The position numbers were made by a program, and so were the translations under genes. From Homarus americanus (lineage: Eukaryota > Arthropoda > Malacostraca > Decapoda > Nephropidae): DNA of 64,000 nucleotides. The DNA is taken from assembly GCF_018991925.1 (NCBI RefSeq), contig NW_024732415.1:3736613-3800612 (forward strand), read 5' to 3'. The notes below the pieces were generated by a model. The model searched no databases. It was given only the letters and a program-made list of their open reading frames with translations, and was not told where the DNA came from. Shown here in pieces: positions 1 to 12,000 of this stretch; within the stretch, counting starts at the first letter, position 1; the number at the start of each line of letters is the position of its first letter.

Positions 1-919
1 TGGCTGAACTGTGTGGCATCACCCAGATGATGGTTTTGTGTGTGGAAGGAGCTATTTATTGTACATAAAATATGTGCTATTGTATTTTATAATATGTTAT
101 GTATCAGTTTCATTGTTTATCATAAAAATTTTTAAACAAAGCAGTTATAGCATGAATGAATGACTTCAGTTGTGTTTGGTTGGTTGAACCAAATTAGAAT
201 TTTTGCCGAACAGGACCAAAGGGGACAAAGTTTGGATACCGGGAAGATTCGGATACAGTGTACAGTAGTTGGAATTCAGACACTGTAAATTAAATAAAGT
301 CTATGACATTATATTTACAGTAAAAGTAGAGACATTCTGCATACAGTGACCTGATATACAGTAAATGGGGATGTTACTGGGTCAGTAACGTGGGAATCAA
401 ATTTTACCAGGGGATGCCGAATATTAATTCTGGTGTCCTACATACTCTGTGGTGCATTGTACTGTATAGCACCTTATACCAAAAATATTGGGATCCTACA
501 GCACCCTCCCTTCCCACATCCATGTACTGGGTGGAGTGAGAGGGGAAGGGCGGTGCGGCACACGAGAGAACTGACTAACAATGGAGTGTGTGCGAAAGAT
601 GCGCATCTGCCAACAGTCGGTCAAAAAATTTATAACAGCCTTGCAGATAGCTGAATTTCAATTGCAAATCTTGAATAATCGGTCATTAATAATTTTTCAT
701 GAATACAGTACAGTAAGTAAATTTGCAAATAAGGGGGATAAGTATACAGTACAGTACAGTATACTGTAAAATATTGAATATACTTGTACAATCCCTGTCA
801 TCTTTGATGCTTGACTGGGAACTGACAACCCTGTAGGGGTGAGGTGGCAGTGAAAACCATACTAAAATATAAATTACCGGTACCTTTAAAAGTTGCTTTT
901 TTTTATTTCTATATTTAAA

Positions 920-1112
920 GGTCCTCTTATGCAGAGCCCAAGCAGATAGGGTCTAGAGGAACGGTTGTCCCAGGACCTGGAAACCTGAAGGGCCTATGAG
1001 ACAAAGTCTCGTTACTACAGTGGACTTACTGCCTATGAAGATGGTAAAGAGTGAGGCAGTCATTTGATGAGTGCCGGGCCTGAAGTAGGTATGCTTGGGC
1101 TCTGCCCTTAAG
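920..1112. repeat. small inverted-repeat element
   Basis: GCAGAGCCCAAGC at 931-943 is repeated inverted as GCTTGGGCTCTGC at 1,093-1,105, a perfect 13-bp pair about 150 bp apart, consistent with a short MITE or hairpin. The outer limits are approximate and no clear duplication was found. Confidence 0.45.
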
Positions 1113-2814
1113 TAAACATTCAATACAATTTTTGTACCTTACATGAGGTTACATCACAAAAAAGTAGCACAAGGTACAAATCACATACAAGATGTTAACA
1201 TAATATTTATGTAATAAAAATGGTTATGCCACAAAACCCTGTACACAGGGGGAGGGAGGGGAGATTAATGACCGAGTTAGCAATATTCAGACAAAAAATG
1301 AATGAGCAGATACAGTACACAAAGGTTCTGAATAAACAGAGAAATAACCTGAACAATGACAATAACATTCCCTTTCTTTATCCTTTATTTTTGTTTAAGA
1401 ACAAAGACGTGATGTACAGTTAAAATGAGCATTGTGCACACACCAACTGGACTGACATTGGGGCGTCAAATCATACAGTGGCTATATGAAAGCTGAAGAT
1501 AATTAAGTCTTTATGAACTGGTGACCGAGTGATCTGTGGGAGTCAAAAAGTCTTTTCAGGTCGCATCAAATGAAAGCTTGTCACTAAATGACTGCTGTTG
1601 GCACAAAATGATCGGGCCAATATAACAACTGCTCAAACTGATCAGTACTGAAGGAAGACAACTGGCTTAGCCTACACCTCATCAAGTCATTTATCTGTTC
1701 ACTTAAGCTGCCCAATATCTTGAAAATTAATCCCTGTGGCTACCATGTCTGAAAGTACCCTATAAACCTAGAACAAGCACTGTGTCTTGAGTGTGATATT
1801 ACTTAAGTGTGAGAGAGAGTAGAAGAACTCTTTAGAAGACTTCCTATAATACCTAGAGCAAGTGTTCTGCGAGTCTCAAATCCATTTTTTCAAGGGTTTC
1901 TCATTATCCAATATAGAGAGAAACCAACTCTTATGTCTATTATCCCATTTACCCTTCAGGCATCTCCACACCACGTACCTGGTGAGACAGACAAGCATGT
2001 AGCCATTATTAACATGTGGGACAATTCTCCGGATTGTAGAGGATGCTTGAAAGCCCTTAAATTACAATACTGTAAACAGATGAGAGAAACACAAGAAAGC
2101 TATAATGTAACACACATAACTCACTCTGTGATCATAACAGAGTGAGAGATGAGTGGCACTGTTGACCTTGAGAGTAAGTGCAACCAAGATTGTTGGCAGA
2201 AGGCTACCCAATATTTTTATCACCAGCCCAGGAACAGTGCTCAAACATCTAAGAAACCCATGTAATCACTCTAAATAAAGGAACAAATTGATTTATCAAA
2301 CATTATAAATTGCTTACTATTATGTCACATATTTGCAAGTATGACTGTTCTTTCTTTCCTTCTGTCCACTCAGTGGTTTAATTCATCACTCTTCCTTCCA
2401 CCGTTGACACACCTACTTGCAGATATCTGAAATACACCATCGTCTCTACTCTATCTTCACTCAGGCCTAACATCTGTTACCCTGTCTCTAACTTTATCAG
2501 TAAGCACTCTTCACAATCACTATCAACTTTCTCGTAAACAACGCTGTTCCAAACTCATTGGGCCCCAATGAGTTTGGAAGTGAACAATCCTGTTGTCTCG
2601 CTAGGGTTGGTAAGCTTGACTGTGAGACATTTCCTACCTATTATGGCAGGCCTAATTTAGTTATTTCATTCAAAATATAAAATTAGTTTGTTGCAATATT
2701 ATTGGTGAATAATAATATGTCTCATGAGCCTTTATCAAAAACCTTCATGAATGGTGTCATTTTGTTTCGCACAAGAATTGTAGATACTTTTTTTACTGAG
2801 TGTGCATGGCATGG

Positions 2815-3400
2815 GTGGCCTCCCAGGTTGTGTAGTGTGAGCTAAGTGGATGTGTAGTGGATATGATGTGGGTGTGTAATGGAGATGATGTGGCTGTCTA
2901 GTGGATATGACATGTTTTTAATCCTGTTTTCATTAAATAAATTTTTCAAAGTTTAATAAATAATTATCAAATGAAGAAAGCCGATACACAGCCGTCAATA
3001 AATGTCAACACGAACGGCGAGTCATCTGCTGATACTGTAGCCGTATCGTGTGTTGTGACTCAGTTAATAACAAGATGTTATGGATGGATGACAATGCATT
3101 GTATAAACATATTACTAATTATGAATTATGATGTAAATAAGAAATAATTACCAACAGTTAAGCATGTAAAACTAATGATTTGTTTATGAAAAAATGTAAG
3201 GTAATAAATACATGTACTGTACGTACTGTGAAACTTAACTTGAAGTTATAGTGAAGCGCAATTAGAATGAGACCGATGATGGATGCAACTTATTGATATT
3301 GACTACATATCCCACAGGTCCACAACATATCTGCTACACATCCACATCATCTCCACTTCACATCCACTTCATTTAAACTACACACCTACTGTATACAGTC
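2815..3400. repeat. inverted-repeat element with minisatellite-like arms
   Basis: The left arm (about 2,824-2,925) is built of roughly 20-bp units of the type GTGGATATGATGTGG; the right arm (about 3,305-3,397) is the reverse complement with ATCCACATCATCTCCAC units. The arms are about 90-100 bp and enclose 380 bp of AT-rich DNA without an ORF. Likely a non-autonomous DNA transposon. Confidence 0.55.
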
Positions 3401-3418
3401 ATTGAAGTTTATATAATA

Positions 3419-4058
3419 CAGTGAACCCTCATTTTACGCGGTTAATTCAACCCACGGCGGCCCGCGTAAAGTGAGAAACGCGTAAAGTGAACAACATAAC
3501 ATATGGGATTAATTGAAATAGAGACCGGGCCGACCCCCAAACTCCACTTTTTCAGACACAATACCTACGTTGTAGTAAAAATAACTTCTTAATTTTATGA
3601 TGGTATGCACACACAATTAATAATTAAGAGAAATATAAATAATATTAGGTTTTTTAACACTTACATTAGTAAAAAAGATGGCTGGGCACACGGGGATGGG
3701 AGGTTGGTTCCGAGGCAGAGGGCAGATTATTGGCCCTCACCTGTATCACTTGTATCAATTGTAACACTATCCACCACAGAGGCGTGCAGGGCCTCTTTGT
3801 CAAACCCCTCAAAGTCCATATAAGTCCATATTCTCACTATCATTATCACTATCTCTGACTTGGGCCGGCTGTGGTGGGTGGCGGGTGAAGAACTCGGTAA
3901 TGTTTTGATGACTGGGCGACCTTGTGCGCACCCTGCTCGCGCCGCTCTCCGCGTAAAGGGGTACACGCACCGCGGAAATTGAGCATTCCGGTTTCGGCAG
4001 GGTACCGCGTAAACGTGGAAACGCGTAATGTGGGACCGTGTAAAGCGAGGGTTGACTG
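3419..4058. mobile_element. Tigger/pogo-like element, family A copy 1
   Basis: Ends are CAGTGAACCCTCATTTTACG (left) and, read inverted from the right, CAGTCAACCCTCGCTTTACA, flanked by TA on both sides. The interior contains CGCGTAAA-type sub-repeats and a degenerate minus-strand coding remnant shared with the copy at 60,048-60,673. No intact transposase. Confidence 0.8.
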
Positions 4059-4999
4059 TACTGTAATTAGTTTTATTATTTTGTATGCAGTAGGGGGAAG
4101 TAGCAAAGTTACTCCAATTATATATATTTTTTATTTATTATTATTTATTTATTTTTGTATTTTTTTTATGGGGGGGGGGGGCATAAATTTGATTACCACC
4201 AAACCATACACGCTATGTGAAAACCAAAAGCACCAATCTCTTAAAAATAATGTTAACTACACATTATCATTTTAAAATATGAATATTATAAAATTTATTG
4301 TTATGTGTAGAAAACCTTTTTATTTAAAGAGATTGGTGTTTTTGTAGCACAAGTACAAAAAAAATTTACTTTTCGCTAATTTTTTCCAATTTTTAATAAG
4401 TTACAGTACAATAAAAGTATTAGTCATGGCAAAAAATCAGATTGCACCATTGAAAACCTCATAATTTTTGCATCCCGCGGGTATTTTTTTACTTATATGA
4501 AAGCCCAAGAAATTCTGAAGCCAATTGGTGTCAAATTGATGCAAAAATAACAGCTTCTTAGTCTGAAAAAAACAAAAACATGAGGAGTTTCTCCGTGCAC
4601 AAAGGTCACAAAGAACAAGGCAGTAGGAACGAAAACCAAAATTTCCTTTACACAAGAGGACAAAGTAATCAATATTTTTATTATTAATACTGTACAGCAA
4701 ATTATTTTATTATTTCTATTTTATTATTATTAGAGTATTATGACTGACTACAGTACGAGATATTTGGAGAGGGGTTTGGTAGAGGGTTCGATATACTGTA
4801 TCGCAAATTCGTTCGGTAACGAGAGATAAAACTGGAATCTGAGGAGTGGTTCAGTATAGCGTATAGCGAATTTCAGTATAGAGAGGTAATACTGTACCTA
4901 CAGGGTAAGAAGGAATCAATGTGTACAGGTGCCACATTTAAACAACTTATATACTTGTATTAGTACTGTATAAGTGTCAACACTAACGTATAAACTTGC

Positions 5000-5035
5000 C
5001 ACTAGTTCAATTCCTTCTTTAAAATCCCATTTGTA
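5000..5035 (-). CDS. TMEM165: TMEM165 candidate microexon M5 (GC donor)
   Basis: A 36-nt exon encoding YKWDFKEGIELV, with acceptor caattcatctctttag. The only donor that gives the family's 36-nt length is GCAAGT, a GC-AG type site otherwise matching consensus. The DFKEG core aligns with DSKEG of M4 at both DNA and protein level. It could be a decayed copy rather than a used exon. Confidence 0.6.
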
Positions 5036-8000
5036 CTAAAGAGATGAATTGGAGAAATTAAAAAAATATAAATAAACGGCATTTTGACTAATCAGTATAA
5101 ATTAAGAGATACAAAGCATTACAGCTTATTAGTAGTAATGTGTATCTTAGGTAAATTCTTCACATTCATTGTAAATACCACTCAGAAGTTAAGATGCTCC
5201 AAAAGACCTTGAAAAACCTTAATACTATACCAGTTATCTCATTATATTTAAATTAAATTAATGAAAATAGACTCACCGCTACTTCACCTTCTTTAGAATC
5301 CTGCTTGCACTGAGAAAATGACCAGTGAAAACTATTTCAGACACAAAATTAGTTTAAATTATGGTATCTTAATTTATATTACTGTATTGCAAAGCTAAAT
5401 CTAAAAAATTATGAGTCAAGGGGTAAAAGTTTAATGACAGTCATAAATTTACATATGTTTTGGACCTGGAGAGTCTTATTGGAAATTGCAAATATAATAC
5501 TGGAATTTAAATCCCACCACATCAACCTAAAATGTTTCATATTTCATAGTTGTGAAAGGGGTCCCATAGGCTTGGCAGCCTGCTAGGAGCAGTGCAGATT
5601 GTATACTTTGCCTTCAAAAATATAAGGAATAAATGTTAAGTTAGGTACCAATTCACAGCTGTGTGAGCAGTGGGTGCTCTGGGTGCAACCCACTGATTTT
5701 TAGGATATGAAACAGGAGCTGTATCTTATTGGACACTGCATCCTGTTTTCATAGCAACAATGTGTGCAAAATCTCTCCAAATACTAATCACCAAACACCT
5801 GAATTGGTTAGCTTTCAATGATCAAGTTAAGACCAGTAACATATACTGTACACACTACAGTACTGAACATTATATTTGTGGGAGTCTTGCTGGCATACTG
5901 TACAGATCAAGTGACTTGTGCATATGTAAACAAAGATAATCTGCTATACGAGGTCATGAACCATGGGAAAAATTGTACTATGTTTGAAGTGTGACTTGAC
6001 CCACAAAAAGTCACAAAATAGGGTTATTACCAGTTAAGGTCCAAAATATCACAGAATGGATAAATGTGGATACTTTTCACTGGAATTTACTCAATTTTAT
6101 ATGAATTTCCATACCTCTTCCTTGGCTTCACAAACTATACCTGGGCCACAAGCATCAGTCAACAACAACTCCTCTATGACTCAAAATAAATGAAAAGCCC
6201 TTGAATGTTAATGAGATCAAACACAAAGAGTGGAAGGGTATTTTTTTCTTTCCTTCTATTTTCTCTTCTACTGTACACTTCTCTTGCAAGGCCTACACAA
6301 AGTAACTTCTGTGTTGTTTCTTCTTGCTATCCCACATGCTCTTACATTTTAACGAGCTTTTAAGTGGTAAAAGCTCTTTGAATTGATGAGTCTCAAAAGT
6401 AAAAATTCTTTTGTTATGTTTTTAAGCCTCCTTTATCACGCATTCTTAGAATGCGGATTCATTCGTACGCGAAAAATAAATGCAACCAATTAATTGCTGA
6501 ATGCAGAAAATTCAAGTTATACGCAGTACAGTGGTATTTACAATGACTCAGTATATGCAAGACGAAATTTAGCCTTTATGAACTGTATTGATAACACTTA
6601 AACCTGGGGTATGTAGCCAACAAATCCCTCAGGTATTAGAAGCTGGTCTTGTTACTGAACTTTTTCAGATAAAAGCAGACCAGAGCTGTTGTGAACAGTG
6701 TTCTGTCTTTTCAGACAGTCAGCTAGGAAATGATAGTTTGATCAGTCAATCCAACTGGGATTTGTGTGGATTCAGCAGATCCATAAATGACACAGACATT
6801 GCTCTGGAAGGCGATTGTTAATTGAGTAGTCACAGTTCAGAGATCTTATGCCAACAGACACCTCCTGCACTCACTTCAAGCCAAAGTTGCAGAGCAGACG
6901 GGAAGGGTGGTCAGTATATCCAAAAAGATTAACTGATTAAGCAAGGCTAAGGGTGAGGTTCCAATCTAAGGGACTCAAAAGCTCTCACAGTATGTCAACC
7001 TGTATAATGAGCTGCCTGGCTAGAAGGCACTTGCCAGAAAATAAAAGAGGAATGCACCATTTCCTACTGTTTTAGAGGATTCTACATCTATGCACTTCTC
7101 TACTTTATGGATCTGAGGCAATTTAATGGACACAGAAATGCCAATAACTGGAACTATAACATTTTACAGTTTGGCACATCAGTCAGGCAACTCACGAGCA
7201 ATTTAAAGTAAACTTACCATTGCTTCACCACTTTCCCGAGAATCTGGTGTATACTGAGGAAGTGAGAGAAAAATAATTAGTTCCAGAAAGCGAGTAAAAG
7301 AGGAATTATTTTTATTGAAGTGTCACACAGAAAATGCCTTTAAAGCTTCACAGTAAATGGAACGAAGTATAAAGTTGTCAATGTAGTTGAATGAAAACTT
7401 GGGTTTGTGTTGAAGTAATAATAAATAATAAACGGAAACAAAAAATACCGCAGAATAATTATGGATTGATTATGAAAATTTATCTTATAACCAAACCAGT
7501 GAATGTCTGTGTCTGCCAAACTACGTGTGCTTGTAACACAAGAAACTGTAAACTAAGGTGGCTGGGGCTAAAATGAAGATCAGCCAACCCTCTCATAACA
7601 ACCATACTCTTAATTATGAGTACTGGAGGTCAAGAATACCACTGATGGCTGACAACTTATATGAAAAGAAGTTACACTGTCACCACAACCCACTCAATAA
7701 GTAGCTGACCTAGGCACAGAGCAGGCCTGCAGTGCCAGCCTTACTTCCAGTTACCGGTAATGAAGTCAGTCAGTTTTGGCCACCTTTATCAGGCTTGTAT
7801 GATAAAGTAATTGAGGGATCTCCCCAAAGATCAACCATCTACAGATCCACACCATGAATCAACTGCAGCACCACCTAATGCCACCACCAACACAAACGTC
7901 CATATGTATCCCCAAAATTTTTTACCACCAACACCATTGACCAGTTACACCAACAACTATCTGTACCACCAAGCATTAGCACTATCAACACCACAATCAA

Positions 8001-8895
8001 AGAGCATCACCAATACCAACAACCATTTGCACCAGAAACACAACAAACCACGAGCACCACCAAAACCACCCATCTGAACCATCAACCACCTAATATACCA
8101 GGACTCTTTCCGATTACGGGTAATACCATTAGTTTTTTACGGGGCACGAGGTTATAGGTATGAGTGTCACCTCTGTCACTATTATGCATTGTTCAATTGT
8201 GAACCTGACTCACCAACACACCATGCAGAGAGCCACTCCCCTTCCACAGTGAGACACCAGACACACACACACAGGTACTCTATACTTATGCAAATAAAAA
8301 CTGTTTGTGTAAGAATAAATTAATAACATACTGTATAAGTAAGTAAATTTAAATCCCATCACAACACACACTGTCACACTTGAATCTTGGCGCACACTTT
8401 AGATCTAACTCTGTGCTGACTCCTGAACAGAGAAGATTTGTGAATTTAGGATTTTTTAACTTTGACTGTATTTCCACTATTCAGCTTTATTATATTTACT
8501 TTACACTTACATACAGTACTGTACTAAGCACACAATTAATATTAATATTTGTTAAACATAATCACAAATTCACAGCCAACACTTTTTACAGGTTTTCCAT
8601 AGGGACTATCAACTTCTTTATATATTTTCACCTAAAAATTTAACTTTTTAGGAATGTAACTATTGTGTTAAGCGAGGAATGCCTGCACTTCCTTATCTTA
8701 AGTGTCAAAATGAGTACAAAAGATAGAGAATGAAATGAAGTAGTTGGAAGTAAGGACAGATATAATCATCATATTTTTTAGCACTGTACACAAGCAAGAC
8801 ACTTCACACGATGAAACACAGCAAACTTACCACTGCTTCATCACCATTCACAGAATCCGCTGAGTACTGAGGATATGAGAAGATAATGATTAGTT

Positions 8896-8983
<88 letters not shown>

Positions 8984-8984
8984 C

Positions 8985-9069
<85 letters not shown>

Positions 9070-12000
9070 CGAGAGAGAGCGAGAGAGAGCGAGAGCGAGA
9101 GACATATCATCTGCCCCACCCTGGTCAAGAACCATACCATCTGCCCCACCCTGGTCAAGAACCATACCATCTGTCCCACCCTGGTCAAGAACCATACCAT
9201 TTGTCCCACCCTAGTCAAGTTGTGTGCCACCTATGAGGAATTTAAGATAAAAGTCAAAGTAATGTCCATCCATATTGTATCACACTATTCTTGGACAAAG
9301 CATCTGTCCTGACAATCAAATGTTAGTACAATGGAGAGGACCCAATGGGACCTTCCTTTTTTCGTTTTTTTACGGGCATTAGCCCACCTGGGCACAGGTC
9401 ATTTTTAATGACCCACATCAAGGCCTGGGGGTGGGGGGGGGGGACAAAATATAAATAATAACGACAACGACGATGATGATGATAATAATAATAAAATTAA
9501 TAACAATATATGAAAATAAATAACAATTACAGATATTAAAAGCAAATAATAATAATGAAAATTTATAAAAAAACATTAATAATAATAATAATGATAAAGA
9601 GCCATAAATAAATACAAAAATTAAAAAAAATATCAAGAGTGAGAAATAATACCGTATATGTATGTTGTGTTATCAAAGTAAGAGAAACAATTGAGACCTG
9701 TAATTGTGTGTAAATAAGACAAAGTCAGATCAGTAACCTGGGACTTGGTCAAAATTTTTGTGGTGCCATATGGCAGCAGGGTCTACCATTAGACAATACA
9801 TTATGCTTCCAATATCTTCCCAGGCAGTAGTACCTCCCTGTTTGATAGCTGCTTACTATCTACTACCTATTGCTTGATGTACACCTGCTTATGCATTCTT
9901 ATAAAACAAGACATCTCCATTTCATCTCTTTTTTCACATGGCCCTCAATAAAAATGAGAAGAAGCAGGAACTCCTTCAAATTCATAAGTACATGTTAAAA
10001 CCCATATACAATATATCTGAGACCAGACTCCCTTATCTCAATGTCCTCAAAGAAACAGAAACCCCATCATGATTGGAAGCATTGGTCAAAACCAACAAGT
10101 CACTCTTTAGTAGCAACCAAGTGACTGAAAATGACAACACTTTTTAGACATCCACCAATGAGGCGTAATTTTCAGCTTCCCCGGCAACTGGATGAGCACA
10201 TCCCTAAGTTTCTTTTCTAAAGACTGATTTATCATAAAAGAAACGTTTTCTAACTTTTATACATGAAATTCAAAACTCAACTTTCCTATCAAACATATGT
10301 ACAACACTCCTCTGAGACATGAGAATGTGAAGTTCCTTGGAATGGCATAAGTTGTCTCAACTAGAAAGGTAGCTGACTTATTTTTGTTGTCCTATTGGAG
10401 ACTTAACCACTGAAAACTCTAACTAAATCACAAATAAAAACCATTCTGTCCAATAAAAGTGAGTCTTTGGTTACCACAATTCACCTCTTTCTAATTAGAA
10501 TCCACAACAAGCCAAACATCTAAACAGGTGAGGCAGAAAATTACTTTCCTATGAGTCAAGTATATTTAGACTCCTGAAAGTAAGACAAAAATTCTCACAC
10601 CTGGAAGAAGTGCCTTGAACTAGTAAAACTCTTTCTTAGATTTAGAGTTAAGACATTCCCAGGCCAGAGGTGTGATGCAAATCTCACCCATATAGCCCTC
10701 ATCCAAATGGGTTTCTTTATTTCTTGGTAAAGTACTGTGAATTTGATGCTGTGTCACTCCTCCCACCTTGTGACACACTGTAGCCAACAGTCAGGCAGTG
10801 GCTGGAGCCATGTTAGCCTGGGGAGACACATTCCCCAATTAAATTAACAAGTCATGTGAGGCTTCTTGGCACTTGCAGTGGTAGAAGCACTTGACAGATG
10901 CTTAGACATCTTGAGGCGTTGATGGGTGCTGGCAACTGTTGCACATAATTAAAAGCTATGTTAAGACAAGCAAGTGTCCAGACAGCATGGCAGTTGAGCA
11001 GCAGAGAAGAGTAATCAAGCATGGCTGGCCTTGGGTGAATGGCTTGTGCTGTCACTTCTTGAAATGCAGGGGAAACTTTCATTTGTTCTCAGCTGAAGAA
11101 CATGGTGGTCCACTTAAAAATATCTAATTTTTCAAGGCTTACACCACATAATAAAGGGGGTATGACTGCACAGTAAAGAGAAATGAGAGTAATTCAGGGA
11201 ACCGCAAAGTATCAGACTGTGAAATAAAGAGGGGTCTACTGTACCAGATTTATGTTTCTTTGTAATTTTGGTTAAACAGCCAGATGCTATATTAAATGGT
11301 TTCCCTACCTCATAGAGATCCAACTGACCTGAGAAACAGGACTAAGATTTGAAACAAAATATCCCTCTCAGAAACATGAAAAAGGAAAAGTACCTAGCCA
11401 AATCCTGTACACCACTTAAGGTCTCCCAATCCTCCACACCTGCACCCAAATGAAAAAGATGAGACTAAATCCAGCTAACTACAAGGGAAGAGCAACCTAA
11501 AGCACTGATTGAGACAAACTGGTTTCATTTGAACTAAGAAACACCTTTGTTAATTGGCTATCATGTCAAATATAATAGCTTTTCATAATAGATGTAGCTA
11601 GGAAGTAACATACAGTACCAGGTAATTAATAAATTACAAGTGAAACAAACTGAGGCTTGTGAAATAAAAGTGAGAACAATGTGAAAAGAAAGTAATGGAA
11701 CCTTTCCGAATGCTCCCAGGAGATATCTATAAAGAGTCACAGAGCCACTCTTAAGTGGTTTTCTGGCATTTTCATGGTGTAGATTAACATACTCTTTTTC
11801 TCTTCTAATTTTTCTATTTACTATTATTTTTTCACCCCCCCAGGCCCCACTGTGGGTCGATGACCTGTCTTCGGGTGGGCTATTCCCCGTAAAAAAAAAT
11901 GGATATAGCCCAGATTAAGGAAAAGAGAAGACTCCTAAACACATTTACTAACACAAAACCAACACAGTGCACCAGTTATCAGGCCCCTCTAAAGGGTCCT

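Larger units (their letters stand above)
1..4999. other. TMEM165 intron beyond the last microexon
   Basis: No coding exon was recognised; the missing TMEM165 exons must be left of the window. It holds a small inverted-repeat element (920-1,112), an element with repeat-built inverted ends (about 2,815-3,400) and a Tigger-like element (3,419-4,058). The remainder is AT-rich with scattered TACAG pentamers. Confidence 0.6.

Noticed and set aside
7811..8077. Pro/Thr/Asn-rich 88-codon frame
   Set aside because: It comes from a CCA/ACA-rich low-complexity stretch with no family resemblance or supporting splice context.
8841..9236. Long Arg-Glu and Leu-Ser open frames on both strands
   Set aside because: They are translations of the (GA)n microsatellite and the 30-bp repeat; no independent coding signal.
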